From NCBI GenBank assembly GCA_038501625.1, contig JAZAYU010000015.1:6036991-6100990 (forward strand): a stretch of 64,000 nt of DNA, read 5' to 3'. The DNA comes from Corbicula japonica (taxonomy: Eukaryota; Mollusca; Bivalvia; Venerida; Cyrenidae). The translations under genes and the position numbers were made by a program. Positions 1 to 11,030 of this stretch are shown in pieces. The stretch's first letter is position 1; each line of letters opens with the position of its first letter. The notes below the pieces were generated by a model. The model saw only the letters and a list, made by a program, of their open reading frames with translations. It was not told the origin of the DNA and did not search any database.

Positions 1-3000
1 GTCTGAGTTTTTTACGGCCTGGTACATTGTAAATGTGGAATGAGTCTGAGTTTATACGGCCTGGTAAATATGAAACGAGTCTGAGATTAAACGGGCTGGT
101 AAATATTGAACGAGTCTGAGTATATACGGCCTTATAAATGTGGAACGAGTCTGAGTTTTTACGGCCTTGTAAATGTGGAACGAGTCTGAGTTTATACGGC
201 ATGGTAAATGTTGAACGAGTCTGAATTTATACGGCCTGGTAAATGTGGAATGAGTCTGAGTTTATACGGCCTGGTAAATATGAAACGAGTCTGAGAGTAA
301 ACGGGCTGGTAATTGTGGAACGAGTCTGAGTTCATACGGCCTTGTAAATGTGGAACGAGTCTGAGTTTATGTACAGCTTGGTAAATGTGGAACGAATCTG
401 AGTTTATTCGGCCTTGTAAATGTTGAATGAGTCTGAGTTTATACGGCTTTGTAAATGTTGAACGAGTCTGAATTTATACGGCCTGGTAAATGTGGAATGA
501 GTCTGAGTTTATGTACAGCTTGGTAAATGTGAACGAATCTGAGTTTATTCGGCCTTGTAAATGTGGAATGAGTCTGAGTTTATACGGCTTTGTAAATGTT
601 GAACGAGTCTGAATTTATACGGCCTGGTAAATATGAAACGAGTCTGAGATTATACGGATTGGTAAATGTGAAACGGGTCTGAGATTATACGGCCTTATAA
701 ATGTGGAACGAGTCTGAGTTTTTACGGCCTTGTAAATGTGGAACGAAACTGAGTTTATACGGCTTGGTAAATGTGGAACGAGTCTGAGTTTATACGGCCT
801 GGTAAATGTGGAATGAGTCTGAGTTTATACGGCCTGGTAAATATGAAACGAGTCTGAGATTAAACGGGCTGGTAAATATTGAACGAGTCTGAGTATATAC
901 GGCCTTATAAATGTGGAACGAGTCTGAGTTTTTACGGCCTTGTAAATGTGGAACGAGTCTGAGTTTATACGGCTTGGTAAATGTTGAACGAGTCTGAATT
1001 TATACGGCCTGGTAAATGTGGAATGAGTCTGAGTTTATATGGCCTGGTAAATATGAAACGAGTCTGAGATTAAACGGGCTGGTAATTGTGGAACGAGTCT
1101 GAGTTCATACGGCCTTGTAAATGTGGAACGAGTCTGAGTTTATACGGCCTGGTAAATGTTGAACGAGTCTGAGTTTATACGGCCTGGTAATAGTGGAATG
1201 AGTCTGAGTTTATACGGCCTGGTAAATGTGGAACGAGTCTGAGTTTTTTACGGCCTGGTAATAGTGGAATGAGTCTGAGTTTATACGGCCTGGTAAATGT
1301 GGAACGAGTCTGAGTTTATGTACAGCTTGGTAAATGTGGAAAGAATCTGAGTTTATTCGGCCTTGTAAATGTGGAATGAGTCTGAGTTTATACGGCTTGG
1401 TAAATGTTGAACGAGTCTGAATTTATATGGCCTGGTAAATGTGGAATGAGTCTGAGTTTATACGGCCTGGTAAATATGAAACGAGTCTGAGATTAAACGG
1501 GCTGGTAATTGTGGAACGAGTCTGAGTTTATACGGCCTGGTAAATGTGGAACGAGTCTGAGTTTATACGGCCTGGTAAATGTTGAACGAGTCTGAGTTTA
1601 TACGGCCTGGTAAATGTGGAACGAGTCTGAGTTTATGTACAGCTTGGTAAATGTGGAACGAATCTGAGTTTATTCGGCCTTGTAAATGTGGAATGAGTCT
1701 GAGTTTTCTACGGCCTGGTAAATGTGGAACTAGTCTGAGTTAATACGGCTTGGTAAATGGTGAACGGATCTGAGTTTTTACGGCTTGGTAAATGTGGAAT
1801 GAGTCTGAGTTAATACGGCTTGGTAAATTTGGAACGAGTCTGAGTATATACGGCCTTGTAAATGTGGAATGAGTGTGAGTTTATACGGCCTGGTAAATAT
1901 GAAACGAGTCTGAGATAATACGGGCTGGTAAATGTGGAACGAGTTTGAGATTATGCGGGCTGGTAAATATGGAACGAGTCTGAGTTTATACTGCTTGGAA
2001 AATGTGGAATGAGTCTGAGTTTTTACGGCTTAGTAAATGTGGAACGAGTCTGAGTTTATACGGCTTGGTAAATGTGGAACGAGTTTGAGTTTATACTGCC
2101 TGGTAAATATGAAACGAGTCTGAGATTATACGGATTGGTAAATGTGGAACGGGTGTGAGATTATACGGGCTGGTAAATATGGAACGAGTCTGAGTTTATA
2201 CTGCCTCATAAATGTGGAACGAGTCTGAGATTATACGGGCTGGTAAATGTGGAACGAGTCTAATTTTATACGGCCTGGTAAATATGAAACGAGTCTGAGT
2301 TTATATGGCCTGGTAAATGTGGAACGAGTCTGAGATTATACGGCCTAATAAATGTGGAAAGAGTCTGAGAATATACGGGCCGGTAAATATTGAACGAGTC
2401 TGAGTTTATACGGCCTGGTAAATATGGAACGAGTCTGAGTTTTTTACAGCCTGGTACATGTGGAATGGGTCTTAGTTTATACGGCCTGGTAAATATGAAA
2501 CGAGCCTGAGTTTATACGGCCTGGTAAATGTGGAACGAGTCCGAGTTTATACGGCCTGGTAAATGTGGAACGAGTCTGAGTTTATACGGCCTGGTAAATG
2601 TGGAATGAGTCTGAGTTTATACGGCTGTGTAAATGTGGAACGGATCTGAGTTTTTACGGCTTGGTCAGTGGAACGAGACTGAGTTAATACGGCTTGGTAA
2701 ATGCGGAACGAGTCTGAGTTTATACGGACTTTGTAAATGTGGAATGAGACTGAGTTTATACGGCCTGGTAAATATTGAACGAGACTGAGATTATACGGGC
2801 TGGTAAATGTGGAACGAGTCTGAGATTATACGGGCTGGTAAATATGGAACGAGTCTGAGTTTATACGGCGTGGTAAATGTGGAACGAGTCTGAGGTTTTA
2901 CGGCTTGGTAAATGTGGAACTATTCTGAGTTTATACGGCTTGGTAAATGTGGAACGAGTCTGAGTTTATACTGCCTGGTAAATATGAAACGAGTCTGAGA

Positions 3001-3143
3001 TTATACGGATTGGCAAACGTAGAACGGGTCTGAGATTATACGGGCTGGTATATATGGAACGAGTCTGAGTTTATACGGCCTTATAAATGTGGAACGAGTC
3101 TGAGTTTTTACGGCTTCGTAAATGTGGAACGAGTCTGAGTATC
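1..3143. repeat. 35-bp satellite array, continues past the left edge
   Basis: About 90 head-to-tail copies of a unit near GTCTGAGTTTATACGGCCTG followed by GTAAATGTGGAACGA (35 bp). Variant units recur in fixed order: the block around 77-340 is repeated around 850-1117, giving a higher-order period near 0.77 kb (about 22 units). Other marked variants (a TATGTACAGCTTGG form near 365, 512, 1318 and 1628) also recur. The array stops abruptly near 3143. I see no gene in it; short open frames are by-products of the repeat. Confidence 0.95.
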
Positions 3144-3313
3144 TAGGAAAGATAGGGGGCACTTTTGACTCGTAATTATCTCGGTGAACGTGATTCACCT
3201 CGTGTTGGATTTGTCTGCACGCTGGTATATTTTGAGACCAGTATGTTTAAACATCGTTGAGTTATGACGAGAGTTCTGGCTCTGAACTGAGTGAAATGTT
3301 TATGGTCACTTCG
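3144..3313. other. short unique junction sequence
   Basis: Non-repetitive DNA between the 35-bp satellite and a small tandem duplication. No coding or regulatory signal that I can support. Confidence 0.4.
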
Positions 3314-3509
3314 TCCATTGAATTTGCTTACATGGGCCTACTTTAAAGAAGACTTACACACCTTTTTTTCCTTCTCAATTTCGAACGCCGACGAAATTAA
3401 ATTAACAAGTCCATTGAATTTGCTTACATGGGCCTACTTTAAAGAAGACTTACATACCTTTTTTTCCTTCTCAATTTCGAACGCCGACGAAATTAAATTA
3501 ACAAGTCCA
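3314..3509 (+). repeat. 96-bp tandem duplication, two copies
   Basis: Two almost identical 96-bp units (3314-3409 and 3410-3505) beginning TCCATTGAATTTGCTTACAT, then the first bases of a third. One base (cacacc versus catacc) separates them as far as I can see. Because 96 is divisible by three, a reading frame stays open through both copies; I treat that as a consequence of the duplication, not as evidence for a gene. Confidence 0.85.
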
Positions 3510-4949
3510 TGACTTATTTAAATGCAGTACATTATAAATAAGAGAAAATAATTTCAGACAAATTGATGACATGTATGACAATTTATTCTTGATGACAAGT
3601 TATTCTTGTAAAGTGTGACGTGTAATTTACATTAATTACAATAAGAACTATATTTCTAGCCAGAGATTCAATCTAGCTCAATATATGTTGTTCTTAACGT
3701 TTTGTGATTTGTCAGGAATCTAAAAAATAAGTTAAAATCTACTGTGAAACAATCATTTAGTTTGTTTTATCTAGATTAGAACCTTAAGTTAGACATCACT
3801 AATAATATTTAATATCTGCAAACTTTCCATATGATTTTCAGTTTGAAGGAATATTGGTTTTATTTTTCATTCTGATTCCATCTCAAAAATAGATCTAGTT
3901 GCAAAAATATATGTGTTCATTTTTATAATGCACATCTGGTCTAGAACGCACACACTCTAACACCAGAATTGCTGTACCGGGACAGCACAGAAAACACTAC
4001 TGATTGTTGTTAAGTTATCTTTGTACTTTGATATCGAGTTAATGTTAAGGGTAAAGTTTGTTGGCAAGATTCTTGCCTGATGCCAAACAATAAAGGAACG
4101 AAACTATGGAAAAATGTTCAATGATAAGAAGTGTTTTGATTGGCTTATAAATAAAAATCAAATCAAGGGTGGAGAGGGGAGGGTATGAGCAGGTTTACTG
4201 CCCACTCAATTTTGTAAGCCTCCTCAATGAAGCGGATATATTGCTTTGCGCATGTCAGTCGGTCGGTCTGGTCAATGATTTGGCATATTGTCACAACGCC
4301 CGGACCCTAGCCTTCAATATGTTTATCCGACTTTCTCAACTATGTTCCTAAGGTGAGTGGTCCGTTTTCCATTGGGCACTCGAAGACAACAGTTTTAGTT
4401 TGTTTTTACACTTAAATCGCAGAGAAAGAAATAATGGAAGATAATGAGAAATAATTACTCTCTTTATACCAATTAAAGTTGCAGCTGATAGTTTACCTCA
4501 CTCGTGTTTTTAACAACAACGATGGTGTAGTATTGCTGACGACTAATCCGTGAAATCTGATTCTGTATCCCAAAAAGGCGCAAAACAGATATAAGTTGAT
4601 GCGTTATAAAGTCACATATACATGTTCATCGTTCACAGGAAATAGCCCTACAAAACACAGAAGACGAAAGTTAATTGGATGACGTTTTTTCATCCCAGGT
4701 TATGTTTCAACTTATTTCTCCATCATGATTTCATCGATTTCGTTAACTTAAACAACGTTGTGAGGCTAAATATGTCTAGTTCTAAAGCAGTATTTACTTT
4801 TTTCTGCAAGGTGGATATTTTTTGTTAAATTTGCGATGAAGTGTAGCCAAGTTGTTGATCAAAACTTTCTCAAAATCGGTCATGAATTATAAAACATAGA
4901 CTTTCTCCCACTTCTTTAAAACCTGTCATTCACCAACTCGAGCTACTTT
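3510..4949. other. AT-rich intergenic DNA
   Basis: About 1.4 kb with no convincing exon, RNA gene or tandem repeat. The open frame at 4169-4351 has no family resemblance and no splice context. An AATAAA at about 4090 has no upstream gene attached to it. Confidence 0.4.
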
Positions 4950-5324
4950 TAAGGGCTTGCCACACTCCTCCCAATCCTGTTCATTGATAAAAAGAAAACT
5001 ATCAAAATCTTAATAATGGCAAAATGCCGTTCAATGAAACTTTGCACAAATGAATGTTACTAATGTATCTTTATTTTTCATACAGTAAGACACGTTAGAA
5101 TAGTAAAGAAAACAAGCTAGACCTTAAAATTCCTTATACATTTGTAATTCTATTTACATAAATTCACAAAACTAAGCGATACAAAACATAATTTTAAATT
5201 CCCACGTGAGTGCAATTTTACTGGCAAGAAAATGTGGTGTACTTTGTAAAAAAACTTTCAACTACTAAAAGAGAAATAAGTGATTGTCATCGGTTTAAGC
5301 GACCAGGAAGCGACCAGAAAATGG
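4950..5324 (+). mobile_element. LINE 3'-end fragment, inverted relative to the next one
   Basis: Reads on the plus strand like the reverse complement of 5325-5690: both contain AAGGGCTT, CCTCCCAATCCTGTTCAT, AAATGCCGTT and AAACTTTGCACAAATG in the same order and spacing. It is a 3' fragment (tail plus UTR) of the same LINE family in opposite orientation, so the two pieces form an imperfect inverted repeat centred near 5320-5370. A third family member lies at 29210-29560. Indels and substitutions show all are old. Confidence 0.6.
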
Positions 5325-6400
5325 ACGGTCAAACACACCTTTACTAATATCTCGTAAAGTTTACATATGTAAGTCACAAAGACACAATAAATTGTTGTCA
5401 GTATCATATTACTCATATAGGCAATTAAAATGATGTTTTGTGTTGTTTACTTTTTGTGAATTTATGTAAATGGAAGTTTAGGAAATTTTTAGATCTCGCT
5501 ATTTTTCTTTACTGTTCTAACGTGTCTTACCATCTGCAAAATAAAGATACAGTAATAACATACATTTGTGCAAAGTTTCATTTAACGGCATTTTACCGTT
5601 ATTGAGATTTTTATTTAAAAAAATTATCGATGAACAGGATTGGGAGGATTGTGGTAAGCCCTTAACAAAATGTTCGAAAACTGACCATGCCTTGTGAACA
5701 GTGTCTAGCAACAAAACAAATTCGAGTGAACGGGGTGTAGAAGTTCGATGAAGAGAATTCCAGATGTGTGTTCCTATGTAAATAAATGTTTTGCGAAATA
5801 GTTCACTGTTTGGTATAGGTGGATAGAGCTGTGGATTTGAAACTGATCGCAAGTTTTTTTTTTGAATGTATGTCGGATGTAAATAGGAAATGGTTTTTCA
5901 AGTAAACTGGACCTTGGTTATTGAAAACTTTTAACACGAGTATGGCCTTTTGATAATTTACGCGTTCAGGAAAAGTCATCCAATTTAACTGTAAGAAAAG
6001 ATCCGCCGAAGGAGTAGCAAAGTTTTTTGGCTGCCCGCTTTTGAAATTTTACTGATCTATCCTCAAGACTATGTGTACAGTTTCCCCAAATTATACAGCA
6101 GTAGTCAAAATGTGGTTAAATGTATGCGTTGTAAAATTGTATTCGCATCTAAAGGTAGGAATTTTTTATGCGGATCAAAAGAAAAAGGAGAGAATTGCAC
6201 TTTTTCAGTACTATGTTAACTTGTTTTCCCAAGAGTGTTTTCGAAACTAATTCCAAGAAGCTTCTCTGAACTAGTAACACAAAATTCACTGTCGTTATAA
6301 AACATATTGCGAACTGTTTCATATATGGTACAAATTTTATTTTTAGAAGATAAATACATAACTAGGTGTTTGGATCATCTGCACACTAAAGGATATATAC
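5325..6400 (-). pseudogene. decayed non-LTR retrotransposon, RT C-terminal half
   Basis: Read on the minus strand, pieces of a LINE reverse transcriptase appear in the expected order but in shifting frames. They are an ADD motif in the place of the catalytic YADD box (about 6374-6382), an EKLLGI block (about 6265), CCIIWGNC (about 6105), FQKRAAK (about 6035), LDWMTFPERVNYQKAILVL (about 5960) and a C-terminal tail with FIYIGTHIWNSL (about 5755). The tail lies inside a 111-codon open frame, 5517-5852. This order of RT palm, thumb and tail is that of CR1/L2/Jockey-type LINEs, but I cannot fix the clade. Stops and frame changes make it non-functional. The rest (5325-5640) is the 3' UTR shared with the inverted fragment to the left. 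Confidence 0.7.
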
Positions 6401-6659
6401 TACACGTTTATCTACATACAAATACTGCCAATATGCCAAGCTTTAAAACAATGACTATAATTGATTATAATACAACTTGACAACATCATATTTCTCAAAC
6501 ATAAGTTTCCAAACATTAAAAAAAAATGTCATTATTCAAAGTCGAAAATTAGACAGCACGTAGCGAATTCTTTCTCGTACACAAACAGTCACACATGTTG
6601 TTGTTGAACCTATGTGATAGGAGTTTTTGTTGGAATACCGATTGTGCCGTTTATTTTTC

Positions 6660-6672
6660 AGACTGAGCAAAA
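6660..6672 (+). other. probable 3' splice acceptor in the 5' UTR of the LRR gene
   Basis: A pyrimidine-rich TTTATTTTTCAG ends at 6661, only 11 bases before the ATG at 6673. This suggests that a 5' UTR intron ends here and that the whole coding region sits in one exon. Confidence 0.55.
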
Positions 6673-7713
6673 ATGGGACTTCTTCCAACTATGGCCGCCA
6701 TTTTGTTTGTGTGCAGGACATTGATCGATTCAGCCAGTTCCGGTTGCCCGGCTGGTTGCTATTGTCAGCATAAGTTTGTAGATTGCACGTCGCTAATGGA
6801 ATTCCCGAAAGAACTGGCAGAGGACACTGAAAGATTCCGGGTCTCACACATGAACGTTGAAGAAATACCCAAACATGCGTTTAACTATCTACCAAATATT
6901 ACATTGATAGAGTTTGAACAAAGTAATGTTGGAAGAATCGCAGGATGTGCATTTAAAGATATGTTTTCTTTGAAGAAGCTCACGTTTGATAAGGTTGTGA
7001 TTGGAAGTATCGAAAGCTTTGCTTTCAACGGTCTGATTGAATTACAGCAGATTGAATTTTTCAAGAGCAGAATCGGGAGGCTTAAGTCTTTTGCATTTTA
7101 CCAAATCACCACAGTGGTATACTTTAACTTTGTGGAAACAAATATTGAATACTTTTATTCAAATGCATTTACTAGAGTTCAAAACGTGACCACAATGTTG
7201 TTTGCCAGTAACAACATAAGCGATGTTGTTACAAGTGCCTTTAGAGAAGTGAACGTTAGGAGCATTGAAATCAAGTCCAATACCTTCTGGAATGTTCACT
7301 GCGGCGTATTGGGGGAAATCTCTCGATCGCACACTGACAGTTTTGTCTTTAATTTCAATTCATTTTACTGTAATTGTTCAATCAGTAATATGATCGATTC
7401 ATATGGAAGAGAAACGTTTAAGACCATTATTTCTGAAAACACCTGTCACGGACCAAAACCTTTCATGAGTATAACGTCGTTGAAAGCCATGGATTTGGGA
7501 GAACTTCATTGTAAAGTACCAATCACTGATGATCCTGTTAAGTGTAAAGATATCAAATTAAAGATTGTAAACCCCACGTGCTCAGGATCGATTGCGACCG
7601 GTGGTGGAAGTGATGACGAGAATCAGATAGGGCAGAAATTAGGAGCTTCTTACTATGGCCACAACACATTCTTTACTGCTGCAGCTGTACTTGTGTTAGT
7701 TAAATTGTTGTGA
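6673..7713 (+). CDS. secreted leucine-rich-repeat protein, probably GPI-anchored
   Basis: A 346-residue protein in one exon. Residues 1-24 are a hydrophobic signal peptide. A Cys-rich cap follows (CPAGCYCQHKFVDC, about 25-38), like an LRRNT. About six degenerate 24-residue repeats then run from about 52 to 195, each with the pattern I..I...AF..L..L..L.F..S.I. Further Cys residues (CNC near 235, C near 258) fit an LRRCT-like cap. After a Gly/Asp-rich linker the protein ends in an uninterrupted hydrophobic tail with no basic stop-transfer residues, typical of a GPI-attachment signal. No cytoplasmic signalling domain is present, so a Toll-like receptor is excluded. A cell-surface or secreted recognition or adhesion role is inference from the family. 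The start is supported by the splice acceptor just upstream and by the signal peptide. An AATAAA occurs at 7961. Confidence 0.85.
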   Translation: MGLLPTMAAILFVCRTLIDSASSGCPAGCYCQHKFVDCTSLMEFPKELAEDTERFRVSHMNVEEIPKHAFNYLPNITLIEFEQSNVGRIAGCAFKDMFSLKKLTFDKVVIGSIESFAFNGLIELQQIEFFKSRIGRLKSFAFYQITTVVYFNFVETNIEYFYSNAFTRVQNVTTMLFASNNISDVVTSAFREVNVRSIEIKSNTFWNVHCGVLGEISRSHTDSFVFNFNSFYCNCSISNMIDSYGRETFKTIISENTCHGPKPFMSITSLKAMDLGELHCKVPITDDPVKCKDIKLKIVNPTCSGSIATGGGSDDENQIGQKLGASYYGHNTFFTAAAVLVLVKLL

Positions 7714-8645
7714 ATTGTGTCACATACTACAGATACTTCAATGGATTAGACACAGTCATATAGTCAGTATGCCTAAATCCAGCTGTATATCTGATGAGAA
7801 GCGAATTCTGGAAAACTGCTATTGTAAGTTTCTATAAATGAAGAAAGAATAATTAACCGTTAATGGTAATTTGGAGAGAGGCTGTTATTGCATTTTCTGA
7901 AATGATAGTGTTTGTTAGATACGGAAACAACAAGATTGTAATTGTCACACCAACGAACACAATAAATATTCTTAATGATACTTTACAATTATAAATGACC
8001 ATACTGAAATATGGCACTGAAAGAAGCCCTCGCTGGAATAGATGAAATTAAGCTTTATAAGAATGTTTATTAAATATCTATTTATTATCAGTCTTGTAAC
8101 TTGTTTACTGCCTGGCATAATAATGCAGTGGCATTTAAAATAAGTGGGCCAATATCTATATCACTTCCCGGCCGGGGCCGGAAAGCCTTATATATGTTAA
8201 GCCCGCATTTTAAGCAATTTGATTGGCTGCTAGAGCAGGACAGACAAAGTGATATAGATTTCAGCAAGAAACTCTAAAAATGGCAGCCATTTTGTTTTAA
8301 CTCTCATATTTCTGGAGGTGCTTTTAACATTAACATTTTGTCGGGGAAAAGAAAGTTTTCTAATATTGAGATTTAGTTACAAAATGTAGCATTTTCAAAC
8401 AAACTGATTAAATGTGGCTACTCTTATTTTTACAGTTGTTATCCATGGTTTCGTCATATTTCATGATTAAAATAAGATAATATTGTACATACCCGTGAAA
8501 AAAAAACCCGATAAATATCTCGGTACGATGTAAAGTTTTCAACGAAGCATCTTAAATAAATTGATATTTTCTTACGTTAATCGATACGGAAATAACTACT
8601 TTTATGCTAACAGAGCCTAAAGAAGCTATTAAAATGCCACAACCA
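7714..8645. other. 3' UTR of the LRR gene, then unique AT-rich DNA
   Basis: The likely 3' UTR runs to about 7980, using AATAAA at 7961-7966 as the polyadenylation signal. The rest holds no gene that I can support. A short C/G-rich stretch (CCGGCCGGGGCCGG, about 8168-8181) stands out from the AT-rich surroundings, without known meaning. Confidence 0.4.
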
Positions 8646-9487
8646 GTTACAAGATCGTCTTACTTTACCTTACGTTGCCTTGTCTCGCTTGCCTAACCTT
8701 GCCTTACCTTAACCTCCGTCGTCTCGCATTACATTGCCTCGTCTCGCATTGCCTTGCCTCGTCCCGCCTTACCTTGCCTCGTATTTCCTTACCTTACTCT
8801 TCTTCGGCTCGCACTGCCTTGCCTCGTCTCGCCTTACCTTGCCTCGCCTTGCCCTACATTAATTCCTCGACTCGCATTGCCTTGCCTCGTCTCGGTTTAT
8901 CTTGCCTCGTCTTGCCTTACCTTACTCTTCCTCGACTCGCATTGCCTTGCCTCGTCTCGCCTTACCTTGGCTTGTCTTGCCTTACCTTACACTTCCTCGA
9001 CTCGCATTGCCTTGCCTCGTCTCGTATTACCTTGCCTTGTCTTGCCTTACCTTACTCTTCCTCGACTCGCATTGCCTTGCATCGTCTCACATTACTTTGC
9101 CTTGTCTTACCTTACCTTACTCTTCCTCGACTCGCATTGCTTTGCCTCGTCTCGCATTACCTTGTCTTGTCTTACCTTACCTTACCCTCCTTCGTCTCGC
9201 ATTGCATTGCCTCGTCTCGCCTTACCCTACCTCGTCTTGCCTTAACTTACTCTTCCTCGACTCGCATTGCATTGCCTCGTCTCGCCTTACCCTACCTCGT
9301 CTTGCCTTACCTTACCCTTCCTAGTCTCCCATTGCATTGCATTGTCTCGTTTTGCCTTACACCGCCTCCTCACGCTTTGCCTTACCTTGCCTCGTCTCGC
9401 GTTACCTTACCTTGAATCACCTTGCCTCTTCTCTCCTTGCCTTATTTTGCCTCGTCTCGTCTTGTCTTACATTGCCTCGTCTCGTCA
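8646..9487. repeat. pyrimidine-strand minisatellite with a 65-bp higher-order unit
   Basis: Units such as CCTTGCCTCGTCTCGCATTA (about 20-22 bp) are organised in a 65-bp higher-order repeat. The marker CCTCGACTCGC falls at 8865, 8930, 8995, 9060, 9125 and again at 9255. The plus strand is nearly all C/T with A or G at set positions. Overlapping open frames in all three plus frames (Leu/Pro/Ser/Arg) are produced by the repeat and are not genes. Confidence 0.9.
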
Positions 9488-10187
9488 TCAGGGATGGTGT
9501 CAATTACTTTAATATGTAATTAACAAATTACGATTACTTCCAGAAAACTTTTAATAAAATACGATAACAATTACTGTTTTAATGAATTAATTAAATTACG
9601 ATTACATAGCCTTGTGTTATTAATTATATACGTTTACATTGCTTTTAAGCACTAAGTATTACGGAAAAGCATATTTGCGTAATATCTAAACAATTTATCT
9701 GCAAAACTAGGCTAACCCTAATAATGATTTGAATATGATACGTTTATATTTTTTGCCTGTTACTGAGGTCGCAAATGAAATTCGTGGATTCTTAAATTAG
9801 CAATTAAGTAAAAGAAGGACAAGGCAATATTCGATTTGTGCAATAAATTGACAGTTTATCTCAAAGTTTCATAATCCTCTAAAGTGCAGTACACCTGGTA
9901 AAATTGTTCATGTAAATGGATGGCACTGTTATATTTCAGGATCATAAGGGGCAGCAACTTTTCAATTATCCGGCCAAAAGTTTCTTTTTTAAGCTATGTT
10001 AAAAGTATGCATCAATTCGATTTCTGGTAGACGTACTGCTATTACAACTCAAGTTCGGTCATTATAATCACATAATTATGATAATACATCATACCTTTGC
10101 CAAATGTTGGTGACAAACACTCCTAGGATTTAAGAGGTTTAAGATGATGATTATAACACTTTTTGTCTATTTCCTGATATCAGGTTA
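9488..10187. mobile_element. insertion of about 0.7 kb interrupting the satellite
   Basis: Unique AT-rich DNA sits between two stretches of the same pyrimidine-rich array. It begins CAGGGATGGTGTCAATTAC, which resembles the CAGGGATG ends of hAT-type elements and is followed by AATTAC-rich sequence. I do not find a matching inverted end near 10187, nor clear target-site duplications. A truncated or decayed hAT-like MITE is a guess; the interruption itself is seen directly. Confidence 0.4.
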
Positions 10188-11030
10188 ATAACCTTGCCTT
10201 ATCTCGCCTAACCTTACATTCTCCTCTCGCCTCATCTTGCCTTACCTTACCTTACATTGCCTCGTCTCGTCTCACATTGCCTCGTTCCAATTTGCCTTAC
10301 ATTAAATCTTATTGCCTTACCTTGCCACGTCTCGCAATACCTTACCTTGCCTTTACTCGCCTTGCATAATCTTGCCTCGGTTCAGCTGGCATTGCCTCCT
10401 CTCGCATTACCTTATCTTGCCTCGTATCATCTCACCATACACTTCCTTGCCTCGTCTCGCCGTACCCTACCTTGCCTTTTCTAGCAGTTCCTTATCTTGC
10501 CTCATCTCGTCTCGCAATATATCATTTCGCCTTACTTACCTTGCCTGGTATCGCCTTATCTTGCCTTGCCTTTTCTTGCCTCATTGGTCGTCGTCTCGTT
10601 TTGTCTAGCCTTACCTCGCCTCGTCTCGCCGCACTTTGCCTTGTCTCGTCTTTCATTACGATGCCTCGTATCGCCATACTATACATTGCCTCGTCTTACC
10701 TTATCTCGCCTTGCCTTGCCATACCTTACCTCGCCTCCTCTAGCCTTAACCTTCATCGCCTGCCCTCGCCATACCCTACCTGGTCTCTCGCCATAACCTA
10801 CCTTGCCTCCTCTCGCCATACCTTACCTTACCTCCTCTCGGGTCACCTTACCTTGCCTCCTCTCGCCATACCTTACCTTGCCTCCGCTCGCCATACCCTA
10901 CCTTGCTTCCTCTCGACATACAATATATTGTTTCTTCTCGCCATATACTACATTTTCTCCTCTCGCCATACCCTACCTTGCCTCCTCGCCATACCCTCTT
11001 GCCTCCTCTAGCCGTACCATACCTATCATC
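10188..11030. repeat. degenerate continuation of the pyrimidine-strand array
   Basis: After the insertion the CCTTGCCTCGTCTCGC theme returns in degenerate form and grades into CCATACCCTACCTTGCCTCC units. It therefore links the 65-bp array on the left with the 25-bp array on the right. Open frames here are repeat by-products. Confidence 0.8.

Noticed and set aside
1..3143. CRISPR-like array (35-bp repeats)
   Set aside because: No spacers; simple head-to-tail satellite.
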